A DNA stretch of 64,000 bases from Distichodus sexfasciatus (taxonomy: Eukaryota > Chordata > Actinopteri > Characiformes > Distichodontidae): NCBI GenBank assembly GCA_032718565.1, contig JAVGVS010000286.1, positions 248,001-312,000 on the forward strand, read 5' to 3'. The position numbers and the translations under genes are program-made. Of the stretch, positions 57,070-64,000 are shown piece by piece (the stretch's first letter is position 1; each line of letters opens with the position of its first letter). The notes below the pieces were generated by a model, which saw only the letters and a list, made by a program, of their open reading frames with translations, made no database searches and was not told where the DNA came from.

Positions 57070-58069
57070 ACGTGCCCGGTTCTTTTGTTCTGATAGAACG
57101 TTATTTTCTCAGATTTAAGGGTCCTTGGATAAAGTTCTAAAAATGTCACTTTTAAATTTGTTGGGTTAGCGTGATTTCATTAATGAATACCCGAAAATAG
57201 AAAAACAAAAAACCATCGAGAAAACAACGCATTCATATCTACAATGCATGTCATTACTTGGACTGGCGGTCTATTCCAAACAGAATCGATTCTTGGATTC
57301 AAGCTATCATGGACGCAAAAATCCACTCCAAAGCTTTGAGACTGACCCCATACAGTTATTTAGCGGACCTCAAAATCTAGTCACAAAACAAACTCTTAGT
57401 TTAAATAAAAATGAAACTTTAGACAAGACTGTGATCTACATGATGTAACGCAGAGAGCTTAAGTTCAGTGTCCTTTTCAATCAGTCCTGAATTTAACAAG
57501 GGCGATGTGTTTAAGAATGACTGCTGGCATGAAGTACTTCTATTCTTACTGGTAGCAGGTGATACATCCTCTGTTGGAAACTTTAAAGATCTCTAGTCAT
57601 ACACTATCAAGGCTGTAGACTTGGGAGGGTTTGAACCTTAAAACCCACTATTATCCCCTTTTAAGCCCAAGCTGCTCCAGGTTGACCACCCCTGTAAGTA
57701 CAAGAACCCTTTACTTTTATTTTGTCACCAGTCAAGAAAATCACAATTTGGAACTGACAGATTTAAATTGGAATCCAAGTTGATTCCAGCATGGTTGCAG
57801 TTGAACAACACTAGTGTAAAAAGTGTAGTAGGAAGAAAGCTTTGGGTAGTAGGCTGTGCATATGATATTGCACCAAATAATACGAGGAGGTGAAACTTTC
57901 AAGCAGCAGACTCCTCGCATGTGAGGGAAAAAGATTGATTGCCAGATGCAGTGCAACATTATTAATGATTGTAGCGCTAATTGAGAAGAAATGGAAATGT
58001 TGCATATACCTGATGTGTGTTAGTATGTTCATAAATAATGACACTTCCCTTGTTATACTCTGCCCACAG

Positions 58070-58156
58070 CCACAGACACCAGTTGCTTTATCAGGAGAAG
58101 ACCCTTTACTTGAGGATGACTTATTTGAGCCAGAAAAGTCCACCCCAATCTTAAAG
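58070..58156 (+). CDS. donson: donson exon 2
   Basis: A short 87-nt exon, phase 0 at both ends, encoding PQTPVALSGEDPLLEDDLFE and PEKSTPILK. It is acidic and poorly conserved, like the region before the conserved core in human DONSON. Acceptor is CTGCCCACAG and donor GTAGGG. An alternative acceptor 6 bp later (after CCACAG) would remove two residues. Confidence 0.85.
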
Positions 58157-58275
58157 GTAGGGATAATGTGGAGACATTGATTCAATGATAAACAAGTAAA
58201 CCTCTAAATAATATATTAGTAACTTTTTATGTTGATATATAGACTTGATTGATGTCTTTTGCTGTATGAACCTAG

Positions 58276-58479
58276 AGCCCGGAGGCCTCTGGGATATCTA
58301 GTGCGCCTCCCTCTGAGGTGTGCCGGGAATATCCAGCCGACTGGAGTCTGAAGACCAGGCTCCTCTTCACCTCTACACAGTCTTTCTCATGGGCTGAACA
58401 TCTCAAGGCTCAGGAAGAAGCACAAGGCTTGAGTTTGCACTGCAGGGCAGAGTATGCCAGTCTGCCGCAGAACATCCAG
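58276..58479 (+). CDS. donson: donson exon 3
   Basis: Encodes SPEASGISSAPPSEVCREYP and then the conserved core start ADWSLKTRLLFTSTQSFSWA, EHLKAQEEAQGLSLHCR and SLPQNIQ. 204 nt, phase 0 to 0. Acceptor is ATGAACCTAG and donor GTAACA. Confidence 0.95.
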
Positions 58480-58922
58480 GTAACATTTGCACGCAGTTTC
58501 TGGAATTTACATCAAAAAATTTTGTTTTACTAGCTAAAATCACCCAATTTAACTTGCTGACCCAGTTTGTTGATTTGTAGGCGGCATAAAACTTCCTCAG
58601 TTTAAGTAAAATCCATCTCTAGCCAAACTAGTGCAACAGTTACCGGGGAAACGGAAAGGGGCAGAGAGATGAAAGAAGCACTCCATAACTCACTACGTCA
58701 TTTGTCTGATGTAGGCAGAATGGTTATCAATTTTTGACGCACAAGCTTCAAAGAGCATGTCACTTGAAAAGCACAAACTTCTACAATGTTTTGAAAGATA
58801 ATAAACATTTGACCAATGACGCTTTACTCTTTGGACGTCACTACTGTAAACATAATCATAGGTTTCACAGAATATTCAAAAAGCCATATCCTGAAAAAAT
58901 GATAGAATTACACTAGTCTAAC

Positions 58923-59917
58923 TAGGGCTGGGCTCTCAAAAATCATATCTCGATATTTTTTGGTAAATGGCGTTATACGATATATATCTCTATTATTTTG
59001 TCGTCCTGTTATATTATTTTGTTCTGTGAAGTAATAACAAAAAGCAATTCTGGATCAAAGCCACATGTACCAACTGTCACAGGGGCACTTTTATTAAAAA
59101 CAAACTAAAATATATATTAAATAAAAATGCTCTCTGATTAAAAAATTAAATGTAAATATAACAGATACAGAGCAAAACAGACAAGGGGACAGACAAGTGG
59201 GCAAGGGGAGCCATTGATTGCGTGCTTATTAAACGTGTAAGACTTAACTATTCAGTTATTATTATAAGGTCAATAAACTATAACTTGCTTTTAACCTACC
59301 TGCCGTTGTTCCTCTTCCTCCGTCATCTTTGTTTTTTCTTTAGAAACTTTCTGTAGCGTGCATTCAGTCACAAAACCAAGAGCCATCAGCCAATAGGATT
59401 CGCAGGCAGAAACAGCCAATACCCCGCCCCCAAACTGCCAAAACCCGCCCCCAAAACCGCGCATAGAAATCTCACTCGAGCAAAAAAGCCGCTCGTTGGT
59501 AATCTTCTCATCTACTTTGCACGTGAGGAAATTTAGCACACCGAGAGGAAGACAGACATTCGAGAGAGGAAAAATAGTTTGCGTGCAATATTAGCACAAC
59601 CGTGCACTCGATTCTTAATTTTGTGCTCTCGAGTTTCACATTTGCGCTAGCAACTTTGAAATGTACGCCCGCGAATTTTTTGCAGCAAGCCATTTTGCGC
59701 GCTCTAGTTTTCCCATTAATGTGACGCCATAGTGAGGCAGGGCAGCGAAGTTGTGGGACTGACAGGTGGATGGAAAAAAAAGCAATCTGCCGGACCTCCT
59801 AGTATAATTTTACCGCAACATAAACTATATCGATATAAATGATATTGTGTAATCCTATATCTCGTATGAAAATATATATCGATATATTTTAAAAACTCGA
59901 TATATCGCCCTGCCCTA
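58923..59917. mobile_element. 995-bp hAT-like element in donson intron 3
   Basis: Left end TAGGGCTGGGCTCTCAAAAA and right end (CGATATATCGCCCTGCCCTA) are inverted. The flanks are AGTCTAAC (58915-58922) and AGTCCAAC (59918-59925), an 8-bp duplication with one mismatch. Short frames inside show no recognisable transposase domain, so it is non-autonomous. Confidence 0.8.
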
Positions 59918-59942
59918 AGTCCAACTAGTCTGAAACTAGTTT

Positions 59943-60102
59943 GGGGCAGTTGGTAGCGTATCATTTAGGGAGTTGACCCTGTGATTTGAGGGTCCCCGGT
60001 TCAGTTTCAATGAGATACCACTACAGTAATCATGAGCAAGGTACTGTCCCCAAGCACTGCCCCGGGTGCTGTCAAAAAGCTGCCCACTACTCCATCACTG
60101 AT
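59943..60102 (+). mobile_element. tRNA-derived SINE, 3' truncated
   Basis: The head GGGGCAGTTGGTAGCGTATC lies 18 bp after the target duplication of the neighbouring hAT element. CATGAGCAAGGTACTGTCCC and CAAGCACTGCCCCGGGTGCT follow. The GT-rich tail is lost. Confidence 0.65.
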
Positions 60103-60281
60103 TAACAAAATTTGTTTGTAAAAAGTTATAACATTTACATTGTTTTGAACATTTTCCTAAAGGGTTAGAATGCTATGTTTATCAGTTCAGTCTGTAAAAA
60201 GCAGTTTTTTTCCTGCCTTTCTGAAATGGAGTTATTGTGTAGTCTTGGTGTGCACTGGCTGACGCTTCCCTGTATTTTTAG

Positions 60282-60460
60282 GAGCCCCGCAGTTGTCCGG
60301 AGCTGCGCTGTGGCTTCCAGCAGTGTCTGCAGTACTGGCAGCATCCCTCTCTACCCTGGCTCTCGCTCTTCCCAAGAATCGGAGCTGAGCGCAAGTTCTC
60401 CGGGAAGAGCACACCGTGGGCTCAGGACGTCGCGCTGCAGCAGAGCCTCATGAGCGAATG
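60282..60460 (+). CDS. donson: donson exon 4
   Basis: Encodes EPRSCPELRCGFQQCLQYWQ, HPSLPWLSLFPRIGAERKFS and GKSTPWAQDVALQQSLMSE, ending two bases into a Trp codon. Human DONSON has ELRCTFQQSLIYWLHPAL and LFPRIGADRK at this point. 179 nt, donor GTGAGA, exit phase 2. Confidence 0.96.
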
Positions 60461-60689
60461 GTGAGACTGGGAATTGGAGCATTAGAGCTGGACAATCAGC
60501 AAAAATCACGAAAGTACGGTTGACTTTTAAACAAGAAAAGCGCCACATGCTGTTACTCCTAGTAGTAGTAGAAGTAGTAGCAGCAGCAGCAGCAATCCAT
60601 GATGTGGTGCCTTGTCACATTCAGCTTCTGCCTGATTAAAAGGAAAAGAAAACGAATCTGCATCTGATCAATCTTGCTTTATTTTACAG

Positions 60690-60868
60690 GTCGGTGAGCC
60701 TCACCTCTCTCTACAGTCTGCTTAAGGCCAGACTCTGTCCCTATTTTTACGTCTGTTCCTACCAGTTCACGGTGCTGTTCCGAGCGGCAGGACTGAGTGG
60801 GGCCAAAGGCATCACTGCACTACTGTCCCCCACTACCAGGGGGCTCCGAGAGGCCATGAAGGCTGAGG
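60690..60868 (+). CDS. donson: donson exon 5
   Basis: Encodes (W)SVSLTSLYSLLKARLCPYF, YVCSYQFTVLFRAAGLSGAK and GITALLSPTTRGLREAMKAE, the most conserved part of the family. Acceptor is TTTTACAG and donor GTAAAT. 179 nt, phase 2 in and 1 out. Confidence 0.97.
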
Positions 60869-61246
60869 GTAAATACAGTTAACATGCCTCCTGAATACTT
60901 CTTTCGCTTGAGTGTAAGACTGATCAGAGTGCACGTGTGTCAGGTCACTCATTTAATTCCCTCTTCGTAAAAAAAAAAAAAGGAATAGAAAGTTTCATAT
61001 ACTCCAAGATTTGCTGTTAAACAGCGAAGGAGCAGAGAGTAAGCAAATGCATAAGCTGTCACACAGGACGTTTATTTCTTGCTGTTTTTATGAGTATGGT
61101 ATTAAGATCTTTAATTTATTTTTTTTTAACTGTTTTTTTGTTTAGTTTTATCATTTTTAAATTCAGCTGCCGTCCTGTCCTCCTTCTGACCACAAGGGCT
61201 GGACAATTTGAACTTGCCTCCCTCACCACTGTGTTGCTCTGTGCAG
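60869..61246 (+). other. donson: donson intron 5
   Basis: A 378-bp intron with poly-A and poly-T runs and no visible element. It ends TGCTCTGTGCAG. Confidence 0.8.
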
Positions 61247-61358
61247 GAATAGAGTTCTCACTCCCTCTGCTGGAAGAGAAGAGGAAAAGCAAGGAGAGCT
61301 GCTCCTCCCAGCTCAACGACAGCCCCGAGCAGGCTGAAGATGTGCTGAGTGGTGCTTT
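61247..61358 (+). CDS. donson: donson exon 6
   Basis: Encodes (G)IEFSLPLLEEKRKSKESCSS then QLNDSPEQAEDVLSGA. The conserved EFSLPL is followed by a variable charged linker, as in human. 112 nt, phase 1 in and 2 out, donor GTGAGT. Confidence 0.94.
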
Positions 61359-61450
61359 GTGAGTACTTTTGCATAATATACGGCAAACGAACGCTTTAAA
61401 TATGTGGTGTAATTCTGACTTGGATGGATATACATACTCTCTTTCATTAG

Positions 61451-61570
61451 GACCTCGGAGAACAGCGATAAGGAAGAGGAGGAAGACGAGGATGACTGCG
61501 GCTTCTCTTGGCTCACAGAGATGGGGGTACAGGACAAGATCAAGAAGCCTGATTCCATCTCCATTATGCT
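61451..61570 (+). CDS. donson: donson exon 7
   Basis: Encodes (L)TSENSDKEEEEDEDDCGFSW and LTEMGVQDKIKKPDSISIM. An acidic run precedes the conserved SWL-EMGVQDKIKKPD motif. 120 nt, phase 2 to 2, acceptor CTTTCATTAG, donor GTATGT. Confidence 0.96.
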
Positions 61571-61646
61571 GTATGTTGCAACTTTAACAAGTTCTTTTCG
61601 TTCTTCCAGTTCCGTGACTGTCCATATTAGCAAAGCATTAATATTT

Positions 61647-62247
61647 GTGACCCTCCACGGCAAAACCAGTTGCTTGTCGCAAATTTTCAAAATTTAGTTA
61701 TGTTTTCATGAAAGGGCATAAATCAAGCTTCGAAACGATACCTATATGGAATGAATCGGACGACATATGACTGAGATATCAACATTCAAATGAGTCGGGT
61801 TTCTCCTGTCACGGCAAGTAAGAAACGGAGAAATCTGCCTTTGAAGTTGACTATCGACTCGCAGATGCCTGATACGGTCGCGGCTATGTTTGTATTTACA
61901 GTGTCCTACGCTGCATTCACAGCCACACGGATAGCCTACCTGCGTTAGGTTAACTGAACTCGGGAGACGAAGATGGATTCCGGAGAAATATCTTCACGCT
62001 AGTCGACCAGTGGATTTACCGTAAATATTGGAGTAGAGCGGTCAAAACAGAAACGTTTAACATTCTGCTGGAATTGAATTCCTCACCTCAAGAAAGTCAC
62101 GTTTTTAGGATGGAAAGGGGAAGTTTTTCAGCTAAATTGATTCACAACAGTACAGTATAGACCTTCCACTGTTTCAAAACACTAACACTTCGTTTTTCTC
62201 GGAAATCTCCGTTGCGACAAGCGACTGGTTTTGCCGTGGAGGGTCAC
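61647..62247. mobile_element. Non-autonomous DNA element with 36-bp terminal inverted repeats, copy 2
   Basis: Starts GTGACCCTCCACGGCAAAAC and ends with the reverse complement; the 36-bp termini differ at one position. It is 601 bp and shares nearly its whole length with 17933-18528. It keeps a segment (ACCAGTGGATTTACCGTAAA and following) that copy 1 lacks. It has lost about 45 bp after AAAACACTAA. No transposase frame. Confidence 0.85.
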
Positions 62248-62334
62248 CTATGTTTGAAGAAATGAGAAAATGACTGTCTGGTCCAGGCCGGTAACCCCGG
62301 CTAATTCTAATGTGTATAATTTGCTAGGGGTGCA

Positions 62335-62790
62335 CGATTCAGAAAATCTCATCGTTCGATTACGATTCTTGGACTCACGATTTAATTCAAAATCGATTAA
62401 AGATTGACAAACGATTCAACACATCGATGAATCCAGATTGCTGTTTTGAGTTACTGTTCCCATTTGACTGTGGCAGATCAACAAAAGAATCACACTGAAT
62501 CCAGTGTAGGCTAAAGTTAGGGATATGAATCGATTTTTTTGGAATGCATAAATCCGCTTTGAATCCAGGACCGGTAAAGTTACTACAGAGTTACTCATGA
62601 GCAAGGGACTGTCCCCAAGCACTGCTCCCCGGGCGCTTGCTAGCTGCCCACTGCTCCTTCATGGATGGGTTAAATGCAGAGGTGACATTTGTTGTGGTGC
62701 ACTGTGTGCTGTGCTGTGGTGTGTTCACAATGACAATCACTGAAAAAGAAACTAAATCAAAAAGAATTGACAGAGAAAGAATCGCGACTC
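62335..62790. mobile_element. hAT-like fragment with SINE inside
   Basis: Begins TAGGGGTGCACGATTCAGAA with repeated CGATTACGATTCTTGG-type words. A SINE fragment follows at 62557-62743 and related words (GAAAGAATCGCGACTCG) resume after it. The right terminus is not found, so the hAT-like piece is truncated or rearranged. Confidence 0.5.
62557..62743 (+). mobile_element. SINE, 5' truncated
   Basis: Begins inside the B-box region (TTTGAATCCAGGACCGGTAA) and continues through GAGCAAGGGACTGTCCCCAA to the tail GTGCTGTGCTGTGGTGTGTT and CACAATGACAATCACT. The tRNA-like 5' part is missing. Confidence 0.7.
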
Positions 62791-63310
62791 GTTTTTTTTG
62801 TTTCTCAAATACCTAAATCATTTACCTTGTTTTCTTTTTCTTGCTCTTTTATATCAACTACCTGAGCACTAGACTTTAAGTAATGTCCTTTCAAATGTCT
62901 GGCCAAATATCGGATCTTTTATGTGAAATATTGACTTTGAGAATTTGTATATCACTGGTCATAATATGACATCACATCAGCTATAGACTTGTAGCCTGTT
63001 TCTAATAGATACCTGGTATCAATTTGTGTTCCTTGATGGTACCACTTAAAGCTGATAAAGTTGCTAATTTTCATTAGATTTTGTCAGGATTTGTAGTTGA
63101 GCAGAAAGTTTTGCACTTGTCACTGAGTTTCCATGGGAACTTTAGTTTGGGAATTTTGGAAATATTCCAGGTTGGACACTTTCCACAGGAATTACGGGAA
63201 TTAATGAGAATTAACTGGAAATTTTGGAGTCATATGCCAACATAAATATAAGTATTTTGTTTTGTCCTAAACAGACATGCATGCAAAAGGATCGAAATCT
63301 AAAAAAAAAA

Positions 63311-63508
63311 GGCTTTTCCCACAATTTCCTACATTTCCCACAATCCCTGGCGTGCGAAAGGGGTCGCGTCACAATAACGCAATAACTGCGCGCCCGGAAT
63401 AAACACTAGAAAATATCGTATGAAATATAAATGGCTGTATTGTGAGTAGAACGCTGGCGGTGGTGGTTATTTATCAGCTAAAATATGAGTTTCGTCTGTA
63501 ATAAAGGG
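63311..63508 (-). repeat. Inverted relative of the element core at 41143-41349
   Basis: GGCTGTATTGTGAGTAGAAC and GTGGTTATTTATCAGCTAAA match the reverse complement of 41143-41349. Termini are not seen. The preceding 63120-63260 (AACTTTAGTTTGGGAATTTT, GGAATTACGGGAATTAATGA) looks like another dispersed repeat. Confidence 0.6.
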
Positions 63509-63812
63509 AAGATTTGACTGAGCTGGAGCGTTCCATGTGAGAGCCAGGTCCACCGTTCCAGTGTGTGTTTGCACAGCTGATCGGCGAGCCTGCGTAATCA
63601 ACGTTCTAATAAGAAAGCTGTCGAAGTGGACTAGCCAAAATGTATAAACCTTGCCATGTTGGTAAACCCCATCCCTTCTGACTTGTGGAAAGGCATAACC
63701 AGAACGTGGCCGTGTCATTAATTCCTGCCAAACAGCTTTGTTCTGCCGTTTTTTTGAGGCACTGTATGAACCAATCTTAACAATTGTGTCCATCTTCCCC
63801 CCCCCGCCACAG

Positions 63813-64000
63813 ACGGAAGGAGCACAGCGAGGTTCGGCTCGACCACAGGCCCGAGTCGGTGGTGCTGGTAGAGGGCTCCAACACCTTCACGCTGCTCAAC
63901 TTCCTCATCAACTGTAAGAGCCTGGTGGCGGCGGCCGGCTCTCAGGCAGGCCTGCCCCCGACCCTGCTGGCCCCCAGCGCTTTCCGAGGAGCCACGCTAC
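63813..64000 (+). CDS. donson: donson exon 8, cut by window end
   Basis: Encodes (L)[59 protein letters not shown] and ATL. Human DONSON reads [20 protein letters not shown] and GLPPTLLSPVAFRGAT here. The frame is open to the last base. Roughly 75-80 residues of the family's C-terminus should lie beyond the window. Confidence 0.95.

Larger units (their letters stand above)
55972..58069 (+). other. donson: donson intron 1 with nested transposons
   Basis: Contains an outer TAGGGCTGTGG-starting element (about 56283-57069) interrupted by a 344-bp hAT MITE (56638-56981). Sequence 57075-58060 shows no exon or obvious repeat. Confidence 0.8.
58480..60281 (+). other. donson: donson intron 3
   Basis: About 1.8 kb, more than half of which is a 995-bp hAT-like element, followed by a SINE copy. 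Ordinary sequence fills 58480-58914 and 60105-60270. Confidence 0.8.
61571..63812 (+). other. donson: donson intron 7, mostly mobile-element sequence
   Basis: Holds the second copy of the 0.6-kb inverted-repeat element, a hAT-like fragment with a SINE in it, and two more repeat pieces near 63120-63508. The stretch 62800-63115 shows nothing recognisable. The acceptor is a C-rich run ending CCGCCACAG. Confidence 0.8.
55564..64000 (+). other. donson: donson gene, 5' part (continues beyond window)
   Basis: DONSON is a nuclear replication factor. It brings GINS to MCM during assembly of the CMG helicase and stabilises forks; human mutations cause microcephaly and short stature. Eight coding exons are visible, all with GT-AG borders and compatible phases (0, 0, 0, 2, 1, 2, 2): 55564-55971, 58070-58156, 58276-58479, 60282-60460, 60690-60868, 61247-61358, 61451-61570 and 63813-64000. 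Together they encode about 492 codons of an expected 560 or so, so the C-terminus is outside the window. Identity rests on long blocks shared with human DONSON: DWSLKTRLLFTS, WAEHLKAQEEAQGL, LCPYFYVCSYQFTVLFRAAG, TTRGLREAM, MGVQDKIKKPD and [11 protein letters not shown]. Confidence 0.96.

Overview
The window is teleost fish nuclear DNA. It shows large introns, dense (CA)n, (CT)n and (GA)n microsatellites, a tRNA-derived fish SINE family, hAT-type miniature transposons, and vertebrate GT-AG exons. Many repeats resemble those of ostariophysan fish, but I cannot name the species from sequence alone. Two genes are supported, both on the + strand: runx1 (Runt-related transcription factor 1; about 0.4-51.3 kb) and the first eight coding exons of donson (downstream neighbour of SON, a replication factor; 55.6 kb to the window end). 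The other open frames are mostly microsatellite translations or chance frames.

Layout. 1-428: end of the distal-promoter (P1) first exon of runx1, encoding MASNSIFESF. 429-32030: a 31.6 kb intron holding SINEs, a 0.74 kb polypyrimidine tract, a 0.6 kb inverted-terminal-repeat element and, at about 30.1-30.84 kb, the CpG- and CCAAT-rich proximal promoter (P2) with an alternative first exon. 32031-32283, 33762-33918 and 38442-38546: the three exons of the Runt DNA-binding domain. 33919-38441 is packed with purine, pyrimidine and CA/GT tracts. 43586-43753, 50155-50280 and 50806-51338: the Pro/Ser/Thr-rich activation region with the PPPY motif and the terminal VWRPY Groucho/TLE-binding motif. 51339-55263: short 3' UTR and intergenic repeats. 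55264-55563: donson promoter with an NRF1-type palindrome. 55564-64000: donson exons 1-8 (about 492 codons). The C-terminus lies beyond the window, and its introns contain at least three hAT-like elements plus a second copy of the 0.6 kb element.

The most notable point is that runx1 exon 2 (start of the Runt domain) is 253 nt long, one base off the length needed to keep frame, and carries an in-frame TAA. The P2 first exon also has its expected start codon out of frame. All other exons of both genes are clean. This is either local assembly error or a genuine lesion and needs checking against reads or RNA. No CRISPR, tRNA, rRNA, viral or bacterial-type system was found.
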